DNA of 64,000 nt from positions 114,430 through 178,429 of the forward strand of contig DAHUXS010000019.1 of NCBI GenBank assembly GCA_027306995.1, read 5' to 3'. A program made the position numbers and the translations under genes. This document shows positions 39,020 to 49,129 of the stretch, one piece after another. How positions within the stretch are numbered: position 1 is the stretch's first letter; every line of letters starts with the position of its first letter. The stretch comes from Lysobacter sp. Its GTDB lineage: Bacteria > Pseudomonadota > Gammaproteobacteria > Xanthomonadales > Xanthomonadaceae. A model generated the notes under the pieces. It was not told the DNA's origin. It worked only from the letters and a program-made list of their open reading frames with translations, and made no database searches.

Positions 39020-40033
39020 TCAGACCTTGTAGTAATCGCGATACCACTCCACGAAGTTGCGCACGCCGGTTTCGATCGGCGTCGCCGGCGTGTAACCGGT
39101 GTCGCGCTGCAGGGCGGTGACGTCGGCGAAGGTGTCGGGGACGTCGCCGGGTTGCATCGGCAGCATGCGCATTTCGGCCTTGCGCCCGAGCGCGACTTCC
39201 AGCACTTCGATGTAGCGCAGCAGTTCCACTGGCTGGCTGTTGCCGATGTTGTAGACACGATAGGGCGCGGTCGACGATGCCGGCGTCGGGTGCAGCGGAT
39301 CGTACGTGGGGTCGGGGCCGGGCACGTGATCGAGGGTGCGGATGATGCCTTCGACGATGTCGTCGATATAGGTGAAGTCGCGGCTGTGGCGACCGTTGTT
39401 GAAGACTTCGATCGGCTCGCCGGCAAGGATCTTGCGAGTGAACAGGAACAGCGCCATGTCCGGGCGTCCCCACGGTCCGTAGACGGTGAAGAAGCGCAGC
39501 CCGGTGGTCGGGATGTTGTAGAGATGGCTGTAGGTATGCGCCATCAATTCGTTGGCTTTTTTGCTGGCCGCGTACAGGCTCACCGGATGGTCGACGCTGT
39601 CCTCGACCGCAAACGGCAGCTTGCGATTGGCGCCGTAGACCGAACTCGACGACGCATAGACCAGGTGCCCGCAACCGAAGTGGCGGCAGGCTTCGAGGAT
39701 GTTGAGGAAACCGACGATGTTGCTGTCGATGTAGGCGCGGGGATTCTCCAGCGAATAACGCACGCCGGCCTGCGCCGCCAGCGCGACCACGCGATCGGGC
39801 TTGAATTCCTTGAACGCGCGATCGACCGCTTCGCGATCCTCAAGGTCGGCGCGCACGAAGCGGAAGCCGGGCTTGCCTTCGAGCAGGGCGAGTCGCGCTT
39901 CCTTCAGAGTGGGATCGTAGTAATCGTTGAGATTGTCGAACCCCAGGACTTCATCGCCGCGTTCGAGCAGGCGATGGCTGAGGGTGGACCCGATGAATCC
40001 GGCGGCACCGGTGACGAGGACTTTCATCGTCAT
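39020..40033 (-). CDS. NAD-dependent epimerase (UDP-glucuronate 4-epimerase-like)
   Basis: [66 protein letters not shown]. Confidence 0.9.
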   Translation of the reverse strand: MTMKVLVTGAAGFIGSTLSHRLLERGDEVLGFDNLNDYYDPTLKEARLALLEGKPGFRFVRADLEDREAVDRAFKEFKPDRVVALAAQAGVRYSLENPRAYIDSNIVGFLNILEACRHFGCGHLVYASSSSVYGANRKLPFAVEDSVDHPVSLYAASKKANELMAHTYSHLYNIPTTGLRFFTVYGPWGRPDMALFLFTRKILAGEPIEVFNNGRHSRDFTYIDDIVEGIIRTLDHVPGPDPTYDPLHPTPASSTAPYRVYNIGNSQPVELLRYIEVLEVALGRKAEMRMLPMQPGDVPDTFADVTALQRDTGYTPATPIETGVRNFVEWYRDYYKV

Positions 40034-41361
40034 AGCCTGTCATTGGCGAAGCCCGCGGGCAAGCGCTGGCTGACGTCGAAGACGACATGGTCGTGCTTGC
40101 CGAGCGACTTCACCCAGTCCGCGCCGCGTTCGAGGAATTCGCGATGCGGCACCGCGAAGACGATGGCGTCGTAGTCGCCGGCGACCGGCTCCACCAACAG
40201 GTCGAGTCCGTATTCGTGGTGCGCTTCCTCGGCGTCGACGCGCGGATCGAAGACGTCGATGTCGAGGTGGTAGTGACGCAGTTCGTCGATGACGTCGACG
40301 ACGCGGGTATTGCGCAGGTCGGGGCAATCGGGCTTGAAGGCCAGGCCCAGCACCAGGACTCGGGCATCGACCAGGTTGATCTTTTCCTGCGTCATCAGCT
40401 TGACCACGCGTCGCGCCACGTGCGCGCCCATGCCGTCGTTGATGCGCCGTCCCGACAGGATCACCTGCGGCTGGTAGCCGATCTGCTGCGCCTTGTGGGT
40501 GAGGTAGTAGGGATCGACGCCGATGCAATGTCCCCCGACAAGTCCCGGCTTGAACGGCAGGAAATTCCATTTGGTGCCGGCCGCCGCCAGCACTTCGCCG
40601 GTATCGATGCCGAGGCGATGGAAGATCAGCGAGAGTTCGTTGATCAGGGCGATGTTGAGGTCACGCTGGGTGTTTTCGATCACCTTGGCCGCTTCCGCCA
40701 CGCGGATGCACGAGGCCTTGTGGGTGCCGGCAGTGATGATGCTGCCGTAGAGGCGATCGATCAGTTCGGCGGCTTCCGGCGTCGAGCCCGAAGTCACCTT
40801 GAGGATGGTTTCGAGGCGATGCTCGTGGTCGCCGGGGTTGATGCGCTCCGGACTGTAGCCGGCGAAGAAGTCGCGGTTGTATTTCAGGCCCGAGACCTGC
40901 TCGATGATCGGCACGCACACTTCCTCGGTGGCACCGGGATAGACCGTGGATTCGAACACCACCACCGCACCGGGCGAGATCGCGTGGCCAACGGTACGGC
41001 TGGCCGATTCCAGTGGACGCAGGTCTGGGCGCTTGGCGTCATCGATCGGCGTCGGCACGGTGACGATGAAGACGTTGCACTCGCGCAGGTCGGCTTCGTC
41101 GCCGCTCAAGCGCAGGCGGGTGGCGGCAGCGAATTGGTCCGCGGACGTTTCATGGGTGCGGTCGTGACCGTCGCGCAACTCGCTGATACGACGTTGCTGG
41201 ATGTCGAAACCCAGCGTGGGGTAGCGTTTGCCGAACGCGACCGCAAGCGGCAGGCCGACATAACCCAAGCCGATGACGGCGAGTCTGACCTGGTCGAGTT
41301 CCATGAGAATCGGTGTGGTCATTTCCTTTGGCATCCTGTCCATCCTAGACTTTAGGCACAC
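40030..41361 (-). CDS. UDP-sugar 6-dehydrogenase (TviB/WbpO-like nucleotide-sugar dehydrogenase)
   Basis: [62 protein letters not shown]. Confidence 0.92.
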   Translation of the reverse strand: MCLKSRMDRMPKEMTTPILMELDQVRLAVIGLGYVGLPLAVAFGKRYPTLGFDIQQRRISELRDGHDRTHETSADQFAAATRLRLSGDEADLRECNVFIVTVPTPIDDAKRPDLRPLESASRTVGHAISPGAVVVFESTVYPGATEEVCVPIIEQVSGLKYNRDFFAGYSPERINPGDHEHRLETILKVTSGSTPEAAELIDRLYGSIITAGTHKASCIRVAEAAKVIENTQRDLNIALINELSLIFHRLGIDTGEVLAAAGTKWNFLPFKPGLVGGHCIGVDPYYLTHKAQQIGYQPQVILSGRRINDGMGAHVARRVVKLMTQEKINLVDARVLVLGLAFKPDCPDLRNTRVVDVIDELRHYHLDIDVFDPRVDAEEAHHEYGLDLLVEPVAGDYDAIVFAVPHREFLERGADWVKSLGKHDHVVFDVSQRLPAGFANDRL

Positions 41362-41442
41362 GAAGTTAACGAGGGTGCAGTGTAACCTCGCCGGTTCATG
41401 CGCACTTCCCCCAAGACCGATCGGCTTCAGGAGCCCTTCTTG

Positions 41443-42603
41443 ATGAAAACCACCACGCGCCTGCTCGCATTGAGCGTCCTCACCACGGCACTGATGGCCT
41501 GCTCGTCAAAACAGGGAGGACCCGGCCAGGGTGGGCAGATGCCGCCTCCGGAGGTCGGCTATGTCGTGATGCAGCCCGCGGACGTCGCCGTCGAGGCGCA
41601 ATCGTCCGGGCGCCTTGCCGCCTATCGCAGCTCCGATGTCCGGGCGCGCGTCGCCGGCGTGGTCCAGCGCCGCCTCTATACCGAAGGCAGCGACGTCAAG
41701 GCCGGGCAGGCGATGTTCCAGATCGATCCCGAACCGCTGCGTGCAGCCACCGCCTCGGCGCAGGCTGCGCTGGCCAGCGCGCAGGCGACCGCCGCCAATG
41801 CACGCGCTGCTGCCGAACGCGCCCGCGGTCTTGCCCCCGGCAAGTTCATTTCCAAGGCCGATCTCGACAATGCACTGGCCGCGGAACGCAGCGCCAATGC
41901 CGCGGTGAAACAGGCCCAGGCCGCAGTCACCACCGCGCGCATCAACGAGGGCTATGCCTCGGTGCGCGCGCCGATCGATGGCCGCGCAGGCATCGCCCAG
42001 GTCACCGAAGGCGCCCTGGTGGGACAGGGCAGTGCGACCCTGCTCACGACGGTCGACCAGATCAATCCGCTCTACATCGAATTCTCGGTAGGCGTGAACG
42101 ACCTCAGTCGCCTGCGCCAGCTGTCCGCGCAGGGTGGCGGCTCGCGTGAAGTCGATGTCCTCCTGCCCGATGGCAGCACCTTCGACCAGAAGGCGCGCCT
42201 CGACTTCTCCGGCAGCGTGGTCGATCCCGCCACCGGCGCGGTCAAGCTGCGCGCGGTATTGCCGAATCCGCAGCATCTGCTGATGCCGGGCACCTTCGTC
42301 ACCGTCAAGGCGACGCTGGCCGAACAGCAGGGCGCCTATCGCGTTCCGCAGACCGCCGTTCTCCGCGATGCCCAGGGGCCGTACGTGCTGGTGGTCGGCG
42401 GCGACAACAAGGCCATGCGCAAGGGCCTGCCGGAAGGTCGCCAGCAAGGTGGCGATTTCATCGTGTCCGGCGGCTTGTCGCCGGGCGACAAGGTGATCGT
42501 CAGCGGCGTGCAGCGCGTGCAGCAGCCGGGCCAGGAAGTGAAGGGCGTGCCCGCCGATGCCAAACCGGCGGCGCCAGCCGCGGCTCCGGCCAAGCAGGGG
42601 TAA
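41443..42603 (+). CDS. RND efflux periplasmic adaptor (MFP) lipoprotein
   Basis: Lipobox ALMACSS; SSGRLAAYRSSDVRARVAGVVQRRLYTEGSDVKAGQAMFQIDP. Confidence 0.93.
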   Translation: MKTTTRLLALSVLTTALMACSSKQGGPGQGGQMPPPEVGYVVMQPADVAVEAQSSGRLAAYRSSDVRARVAGVVQRRLYTEGSDVKAGQAMFQIDPEPLRAATASAQAALASAQATAANARAAAERARGLAPGKFISKADLDNALAAERSANAAVKQAQAAVTTARINEGYASVRAPIDGRAGIAQVTEGALVGQGSATLLTTVDQINPLYIEFSVGVNDLSRLRQLSAQGGGSREVDVLLPDGSTFDQKARLDFSGSVVDPATGAVKLRAVLPNPQHLLMPGTFVTVKATLAEQQGAYRVPQTAVLRDAQGPYVLVVGGDNKAMRKGLPEGRQQGGDFIVSGGLSPGDKVIVSGVQRVQQPGQEVKGVPADAKPAAPAAAPAKQG

Positions 42604-42606
42604 TCC

Positions 42607-45600
42607 ATGCCCAAATATTTCATCGAACACCCGGTACTCGCCTGGGTCGTCGCGATCCTGATCTCGCTGTCGGGCGCGCTGGCGATCCGCAGCCTGGGCA
42701 TCGAGTCGTATCCCGACATCGCGCCGACCCAGGTCAGCGTGGGCGCCGGCTATCCGGGCGCCAGCGCCGAAACCACCGAGAAGGCGGTGACGCAGGTCAT
42801 CGAGCAGCAGCTCACCGGCATCGACAACCTCGACTACTTCAGTTCGTCGAGCGCCAGCGGCCAGTCCAGCATCAACCTGACGTTCAAGCCGGGCACCGAT
42901 CCCGACATCGCGCAGATGCAGGTGCAGAACAAGGTGTCGCAGGCGACGCCGCGCCTGCCCAGCGAAGTGGTGCAGTCGGGCGTGGTGGTGGCCAAGGCCA
43001 ACTCCGGCTTCCTGATGGTCGTGGCGCTGAAGACGAGCAACCCCGCGGTTGACCGCGACCAACTCGCCGACATCATCGCCTCGCGCGTGGTCGACCAGAT
43101 CTCGCGCGTGCCCGGAGTCGGTAACACCCAGGTGTTCGGCGGCCAGTATTCGATGGATATCTGGCTGAATCCCGAGAAATTGAAAGCCTACGGCCTGTCC
43201 GCGAGCCAGGTGCTGACGGCAGTGCGCGGTCAGAACGTGCAGTTCTCCGCCGGCAGCGTCGGCGGCGATCCTTCGCCAGCCTCGCAGATGATCACCGCGA
43301 CGGTCTCCGCCGAAGGTCGCTTCAGCACGCCGCAGGAATTCGAGAACATCCTGTTGCGCACCGATGCCAACGGCGCGGCCGTGCATCTCAAGGATGTCGC
43401 CCGTGTCGAGCTCGCCGGCGCCCACGGCTTCAACATGAAGTGGGACGGCCAGCCGGCCGCCGGTTTCGCCGTGCAACTGGCGCCGGGCGCGAATGCGCTC
43501 GCGGTGGCGGAAGCGGTGAAGGCACGCATGGACCTGCTGCAGCCGAGCTTCCCGGCCGGCGTGCAGTGGTTCTGCCCGTACGACACCTCGACCTTCGTCA
43601 AGATCTCCGTGGAAGAGGTGGTGAAGACGCTGGCCGAGGCGATCGTTCTGGTGTTCCTGGTGATGCTGCTGTTCCTGCAGAACATCCGCGCCACGCTGAT
43701 CCCGACCCTGGTGATCCCGGTGGCGTTGCTCGGCACCTTCCTCGGCATGTACATCATCGGCTTCACCATCAACCAGCTGTCGCTGTTCGGCATGGTGCTG
43801 GCGATCGGCATCGTGGTCGACGACGCCATCGTGGTGATCGAGAACGTCGAACGCATCATGACCGAGGAAGGCCTGTCGCCGATGGCGGCGACGCGCAAGG
43901 CGATGGAGCAGATCACCGGCGCGGTGATCGCCATCACCCTGGTGCTGGCCGCGGTGTTCATTCCCAGTGCGCTGCAGAGTGGCAGCGCCGGCGCGGTCTA
44001 CAAGCAGTTCGCGCTCACGATTGCCATCGCGATGTTCTTCTCGGCCTTCCTGGCGCTGGGCTTCACGCCGGCGCTGTGTGCGTCGCTGTTGAAGCCGACC
44101 ACGCATCATGAAGCCCGCAATCCGATCTTCCGCGGGTTCAACAAGATCTACGATCGCATCAGCCACACGTATGTCGGCCATATCGGCAGCGTGGTGCGCC
44201 ACACCCCGCGTTGGATGGTGGTGTTCGCGGCATTGGCCGTGGTTGGCGGCTTTCTGTTCGTCAAGATGCCGGGCAGCTTCCTGCCGGAAGAAGACCAGGG
44301 CTATGCGATCGTGATCGCGCAGACCCCGGCCGGCGCCACCCTGCGTCGTACCGATGCCGTCCTCGACGAAGTCCGCACCAAGCTGGCGCAGATGCCGGAA
44401 GTCGACGGAATGATGCAGGTCTCCGGCTTCAGCTTCATCGGCGCCGGCGAAAATGCCGGTATTGCCTTCGTCCGCCTCAAGGACTGGAGCAAGCGCAAGA
44501 CCACTGCGACCGAGTTCATCCAGAAAGCGAACATGGCGATGTTCGGCATTCGCGACGCGCAGGTGTTCGTGATGAACATGCCGACGGTGAACGGCCTCGG
44601 CCAGTTCGGTGGTTTCGATATGTACCTGCAGGATCGCAGTGGCCAGGGCCGCGCCGAGTTGGGCAAGGCGCTGGGTGCGTTGCTGGGTAAGGCTTCGCAG
44701 GACAAGACGCTGATGGCGGTGCGCCCGAACGCCTTGCCGGATGCGGCGCAACTCAAGCTCGACGTCGATCGCCTGCAGGCGCAGTCGATGGGGCTGTCGG
44801 TGGGCGACATCTACAGTTCGATCCAGCTGATGCTGGCACCGGTCTACGTCAACGACTTCATCCAGGCCGGGCGCGTCAAGCGCGTCAACATGCAGGCCGA
44901 TGCCCAGTTCCGCACCGGACCGGAATCGCTGCAAGAGTTCTACACGCCTTCCAGCAAGACGGATGCCTCCGGCGTACCGCAGATGATCCCGCTGTCGAAC
45001 GTGGTTCATGCCAAGTGGGAAATGGCATCGCCGACGTTGACGCGCTACAACGGCTTCGCCGCGGTGGAAGTGGTGGGCCAGCAGTCGCCAGGGCACAGTT
45101 CCGGTGACGCCATGAAGGCGATGGAAAACATCGTCACCAAGGACCTGCCACAGGGCTTCGGCTACGACTGGGCCGGGCAGAGCTACCAGGAAATCCTCTC
45201 CGGCAACCAGACCACCATGATCATGGCGCTGTCGATCATCGTGGTGTTCCTGTGCCTGGCCGCGTTGTATGAAAGCTGGTCGGTACCGATCGCGGTGTTG
45301 CTGGTGGTGCCGATCGGCATCCTCGGCGCGGTGCTGCTGTCGATGCTGCGTGGCTTGCCCAACGACATCTACTTCAAGATCGGCATCATCACGGTGATGG
45401 GCCTGGCGGCGAAGAACGCGATCCTGATCGTCGAGTTCGCGATCTTCGAGCGGCGTGCCGGCAAACCGCTGGCACAGGCGGTGATCGAAGCCGCCCGCCT
45501 GCGCTTGCGTCCGATCCTGATGACGTCGCTGGCCTTTATCGCGGGCGTCACCCCGCTGGCGATTTCGACGGGTGCCGGCGCCAACTCGCGCCACGCCATC

Positions 45601-45738
45601 GGCACCGGCGTGATCGGCGGCATGCTGTTCGCGACCTTCCTCGGCCTGCTGTTCATCCCGGTGTTCTACGTGACCGTGAGGCGCTTCCTGGGCGAAACCC
45701 TGGACGATCCGCCCAAGCTCAACGAGCACGGACATTGA
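42607..45738 (+). CDS. RND multidrug efflux permease (HAE1/AcrB family)
   Basis: MPKYFIEHPVLAWVVAILI; GIVVDDAIVVIENVER; ~12 TM; LAAKNAILIVEFA. Confidence 0.96.
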   Translation: MPKYFIEHPVLAWVVAILISLSGALAIRSLGIESYPDIAPTQVSVGAGYPGASAETTEKAVTQVIEQQLTGIDNLDYFSSSSASGQSSINLTFKPGTDPDIAQMQVQNKVSQATPRLPSEVVQSGVVVAKANSGFLMVVALKTSNPAVDRDQLADIIASRVVDQISRVPGVGNTQVFGGQYSMDIWLNPEKLKAYGLSASQVLTAVRGQNVQFSAGSVGGDPSPASQMITATVSAEGRFSTPQEFENILLRTDANGAAVHLKDVARVELAGAHGFNMKWDGQPAAGFAVQLAPGANALAVAEAVKARMDLLQPSFPAGVQWFCPYDTSTFVKISVEEVVKTLAEAIVLVFLVMLLFLQNIRATLIPTLVIPVALLGTFLGMYIIGFTINQLSLFGMVLAIGIVVDDAIVVIENVERIMTEEGLSPMAATRKAMEQITGAVIAITLVLAAVFIPSALQSGSAGAVYKQFALTIAIAMFFSAFLALGFTPALCASLLKPTTHHEARNPIFRGFNKIYDRISHTYVGHIGSVVRHTPRWMVVFAALAVVGGFLFVKMPGSFLPEEDQGYAIVIAQTPAGATLRRTDAVLDEVRTKLAQMPEVDGMMQVSGFSFIGAGENAGIAFVRLKDWSKRKTTATEFIQKANMAMFGIRDAQVFVMNMPTVNGLGQFGGFDMYLQDRSGQGRAELGKALGALLGKASQDKTLMAVRPNALPDAAQLKLDVDRLQAQSMGLSVGDIYSSIQLMLAPVYVNDFIQAGRVKRVNMQADAQFRTGPESLQEFYTPSSKTDASGVPQMIPLSNVVHAKWEMASPTLTRYNGFAAVEVVGQQSPGHSSGDAMKAMENIVTKDLPQGFGYDWAGQSYQEILSGNQTTMIMALSIIVVFLCLAALYESWSVPIAVLLVVPIGILGAVLLSMLRGLPNDIYFKIGIITVMGLAAKNAILIVEFAIFERRAGKPLAQAVIEAARLRLRPILMTSLAFIAGVTPLAISTGAGANSRHAIGTGVIGGMLFATFLGLLFIPVFYVTVRRFLGETLDDPPKLNEHGH

Positions 45739-45760
45739 TCGATGGGTACGGCCCCAGCTA

Positions 45761-45790
45761 ACTCAATGTAAAAAATATTTGACATTGAGT
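45761..45790. promoter_or_regulatory. Perfect 9-bp inverted repeat ACTCAATGT-N12-ACATTGAGT in an AT-rich island overlapping a TTGACA -35-like element
   Basis: Directly read; arms 45761-45769 and 45782-45790, TTGACA at 45779-45784. Confidence 0.75.
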
Positions 45791-45806
45791 AAAATATAGA
45801 TAACAT

Positions 45807-45835
45807 GACTCCCATCACCACCGTTGATGGGAGTC
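45807..45835 (+). promoter_or_regulatory. Hairpin GACTCCCATC-N9-GATGGGAGTC whose 3' arm contains the GGGAG Shine-Dalgarno of the next gene
   Basis: Directly read; perfect 10-bp arms, ATG at 45840. Confidence 0.75.
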
Positions 45836-45839
45836 GACC

Positions 45840-46265
45840 ATGATGTTGCCGAAGGAAAGGTTTGCCTGGGTTTGGATGACCGCGCTGGTCATCGTGTTCG
45901 GCCTGTATTTCGCCTGGATCCAGGCCCGCCATTACGTCCAGCCCGATCCGACGTTCCTGGCCCAGATCGGGGCGCTTGCGATCGCGCTGTCGACGCTGGC
46001 GGTGATCGCGCTCGCCACCCATCTCTACTTCCGCCTGCGCCGTAGCGAAGACGGGGAAATCCAGGAAGACGAGCGCGATCGCGCGATCGAACTGCGCGCC
46101 ACCACCATCGCCTATTACGTGCTGATGGCCGGCATCTGCTATGTCGGTTGCTACCTGCCGTTCACCGAAACCCGCTGGAACATCGTCCATGCGGCGTTGC
46201 AGTCGATCGCGATCGCCGAAATCGTGAAGTGCGTGGTGATCGTGCGCGGTTACCGGAAGGGCTGA
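45840..46265 (+). CDS. Small multi-TM hypothetical protein
   Basis: Four hydrophobic segments; adjacent to an XRE regulator. Confidence 0.75.
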   Translation: MMLPKERFAWVWMTALVIVFGLYFAWIQARHYVQPDPTFLAQIGALAIALSTLAVIALATHLYFRLRRSEDGEIQEDERDRAIELRATTIAYYVLMAGICYVGCYLPFTETRWNIVHAALQSIAIAEIVKCVVIVRGYRKG

Positions 46266-46266
46266 C

Positions 46267-46500
46267 ATGTCCGGCAAGCGCCTGAACAACGACATCCGTG
46301 CCCTGCGTTTCGCGGCGGGGGAGATGACCCAGGCCGATCTCGGCAAGCGTGTCGGCCTGACCCGGCAAACCATCGCCGCGATCGAGGCCGGCAAGTATTC
46401 GCCAACGCTGGAATGCGCCTTCCGCATCGCCGACGTGTTCGAAAAACCGCTGGACGCCGTCTTCAGGTGGGAAGATACGGATCACTCTCCGGATAGATGA
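46267..46500 (+). CDS. XRE-family HTH regulator
   Basis: IRALRFAAGEMTQADLGKRVGLTRQTIAAIEAGKYSPTLECAFRIADVF. Confidence 0.9.
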   Translation: MSGKRLNNDIRALRFAAGEMTQADLGKRVGLTRQTIAAIEAGKYSPTLECAFRIADVFEKPLDAVFRWEDTDHSPDR

Positions 46501-47153
46501 AGGCAACAGCCATGGGCAAGGTGCGCGTCGCGGGATTCACTGTGTCGATCGACGGCTTCGGCGCAGGGCCGGAGCAAAGTCTTGCCGATCCGTTGGGCAA
46601 GGGCGGTCGCGAGCTGCATCAGTGGATGTTCGGAACCCGGATGTTCCACGACATGATCGGCAAGCCGGGCGGCGAAACCGGCGTCGACAACGACTTCGCG
46701 CAACGATCGATGGCAGGCTTCGGCGCCTTCATCCTCGGCCGCAACATGTTCGGCCCGATTCGCGGCGAGTGGCCGGACGACACCTGGAAAGGCTGGTGGG
46801 GCGACGATCCGCCGTATCACGCGCCGACTTACATCCTCACCCACCATCCGCGCGCATCGATCGTGATGGAAGGGGGCACCGTCTTCCATTTCGTCACCGA
46901 TGGCATCGATAGCGCATTGCGGCAGGCGCGCGCCGCCGCAGGCGATCTCGACGTCAAGATCGGCGGTGGCGTCTCCACCGTGCGCGAGTACCTGCAGGCC
47001 GGCGCGATCGATGAGATGCACTACGTGGTGTCGCCGGTCGTGCTCGGCCAGGGCGAGGCGATGTTTGCCGGCATCGACCTGCCGGCGATGGGCTACCGGA
47101 TGACCGAACAGGCGACCACGCCGAAGGCGATGCATGTGGTGATGGCACGGTGA
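46500..47153 (+). CDS. Dihydrofolate reductase-like (RibD C-terminal) family protein
   Basis: VAGFTVSIDGFGAGPEQS...GAFILGRNMFGPIRGEW...TYILTHHPR...KIGGGVSTVREYLQAGAIDEMHYVVSPVVLGQGE; start codon position approximate. Confidence 0.85.
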   Translation, partial: KATAMGKVRVAGFTVSIDGFGAGPEQSLADPLGKGGRELHQWMFGTRMFHDMIGKPGGETGVDNDFAQRSMAGFGAFILGRNMFGPIRGEWPDDTWKGWWGDDPPYHAPTYILTHHPRASIVMEGGTVFHFVTDGIDSALRQARAAAGDLDVKIGGGVSTVREYLQAGAIDEMHYVVSPVVLGQGEAMFAGIDLPAMGYRMTEQATTPKAMHVVMAR

Positions 47154-49129
47154 GGTCGCTGTTCTTGGCGGCCGTGTTGACGTTGTCGGCCGCCGCGATG
47201 CCCGCAAACGCAGCAACGAAAGCCGCCAGCGCTTCGGAAGCGGCTCGCGACGTGCTGGACATGCATGGCATGCCGCGCGACGCCAAGGATCGCAGCTTCA
47301 ACATCTTCTTCGACGCCGGTGCCTGGCACGGCTACAGCCTGCCGCCGGTGGCGGATGTGCAGTCCGGATTCGTCGGGCCGTTCGTGCACAGCCTGCGGGG
47401 AGGGCAGTGGACCGGGACGCGATTCGCGCGGGTGGAATTGCGGGATGCGGCGACGCATCGCGCCATCGAGCTGAAACCGACCGGCAGTCATGCCTGGCCG
47501 GGAACGTTGGAACGGGATTTCGCCGGCGATGGATTGACCGTTCGGCAAACCCTGTTTTACCCCGATTCGTGGCGGGCACTGGTCAGAATCGAAATCGCAT
47601 CAGATCGTGCGCGATCAGTCGAAATATCGATTGCCGACGATGCCATGCCGGCGAAAGGCGACCGCCTTGAGGTTTCCGGAAGCGGCATCATCCAGACTTT
47701 TGCCGGTTCGCATTCGCGACTGGCGACGCGCTGGCTGGTACAGGGCGGAGGAGTGCCGCAGCCAACGATTTCCGGTGACGGTTACCGCATCGCGTTGGCG
47801 CAAGCTCTGCAATTGCCGAAAGGCAGGCACGTCGATCTGAGTGTCGAGCAATCGCTGCAGTACGACGATCGCGTCGACAGCGTGCCGGAAGTCGATCCGC
47901 TCAAGGCATGGATACTGAATCGTACGCGCTGGATTGGCTACATCACTGCCATCAAGTCGCGGAATATTCCCGGATTGTCGCGCGAAGCCGCCGATCGCGT
48001 GCAGATGAAAGCGCTGATGACGCTGCTCGGCAACTGGCGCGCGGCGCGTGGCGATATCCGTCACGACGGCGTGATCCCGTCCTATTCGAATCCCGATTTC
48101 AACGGCTTCTGGGCCTGGGACTCCTGGAAACACGCGGCCGCGCTGGCGCATTTCGCGCCCGATCTTGCCCGCGACCAGATGCGCGCGATGTTCGATGCCC
48201 AACGCGCCGACGGCATGGTGCCGGACTGCATCTTCCTCGATGCGAAGGAGAACAACTGGCGCGACACCAAGCCTCCATTGGCGACCTGGGCGACGCTGGA
48301 AATCTGGCGTGGCACCGGCGACAAGGCCTTCGTCGGCGAGATGTACGACAAGCTGGTGCGTTATCACCGCTGGTGGTATCGCGATCGCGACCATGACCGC
48401 AACGGGCTCGCCGAATACGGATCGACCGACGGTACGCGGATCGCCGCGGCCTGGGAAAGCGGCATGGACAATGCCGTGCGGTTCGACGGCGCAAAAATGG
48501 TGAAGAACGGCGACAGCGCCTGGTCGATCGACCAGGAATCGGTCGATCTGAATTCCTATCTGTATCGCGAAAAGATCGACCTGGCGACGCTGGCCGACGT
48601 GCTGGGCAAGACCGGAGATCGCGACGCGTGGTTGAAGGAGGCCGCCGGGCTCAAGCCGCTGATCCAGTCGCGGATGTTCGATCCTGCTGCAGGCTATTTC
48701 TTCGATGTGCGTCTCGGGAACGGCGAGCGCATCCGCGTTTTCGGCTCGGATGGATGGAGCCCGTTGTGGGCAGGCGTCGCCACGCCGGCGCAAGCAGAGG
48801 CAGCCCGTCGCGTGATGCTGGACCCGGCGAAGTTCGCTACCCACATGCCGTTCCCGACACTGGCGCGCGACGATCCGCATTTCTCGCCGATCAAAGGATA
48901 TTGGCGCGGCCCGCTGTGGATGGACCAGGCCTATTTCGCGGTCGAAGCGCTGCGTCGCAATGGCTTCGGAAAGGATGCCGACGAGATGACGCGTCGCCTG
49001 GTCGTCAACGCGACTGGGCTGACCGCGCAAGCGCCGATGTACGAAAATTACGATCCGCTGACCGGCGACGGTTACCAATCGCGCAACTTCAGTTGGTCTG
49101 CAGCGAGCTACTTCCTGCTGCTGCGATAG
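47150..49129 (+). CDS. Secreted glycoside hydrolase, MGH1/GH63-like (alpha/alpha6 barrel)
   Basis: Signal peptide; FWAWDSWKHAAALAHF, AAWESGMDNAVRF, YWRGPLWMDQAYFAV. Confidence 0.82.
   Translation: MRSLFLAAVLTLSAAAMPANAATKAASASEAARDVLDMHGMPRDAKDRSFNIFFDAGAWHGYSLPPVADVQSGFVGPFVHSLRGGQWTGTRFARVELRDAATHRAIELKPTGSHAWPGTLERDFAGDGLTVRQTLFYPDSWRALVRIEIASDRARSVEISIADDAMPAKGDRLEVSGSGIIQTFAGSHSRLATRWLVQGGGVPQPTISGDGYRIALAQALQLPKGRHVDLSVEQSLQYDDRVDSVPEVDPLKAWILNRTRWIGYITAIKSRNIPGLSREAADRVQMKALMTLLGNWRAARGDIRHDGVIPSYSNPDFNGFWAWDSWKHAAALAHFAPDLARDQMRAMFDAQRADGMVPDCIFLDAKENNWRDTKPPLATWATLEIWRGTGDKAFVGEMYDKLVRYHRWWYRDRDHDRNGLAEYGSTDGTRIAAAWESGMDNAVRFDGAKMVKNGDSAWSIDQESVDLNSYLYREKIDLATLADVLGKTGDRDAWLKEAAGLKPLIQSRMFDPAAGYFFDVRLGNGERIRVFGSDGWSPLWAGVATPAQAEAARRVMLDPAKFATHMPFPTLARDDPHFSPIKGYWRGPLWMDQAYFAVEALRRNGFGKDADEMTRRLVVNATGLTAQAPMYENYDPLTGDGYQSRNFSWSAASYFLLLR

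Noticed and set aside
41506-45735. 1409-aa minus-strand ORF opposite the RND efflux genes
   Set aside because: Antisense shadow of GC-rich coding sequence; His/Arg/Gln-rich composition and no recognisable domain, while the plus strand encodes clear MFP and AcrB-type proteins.
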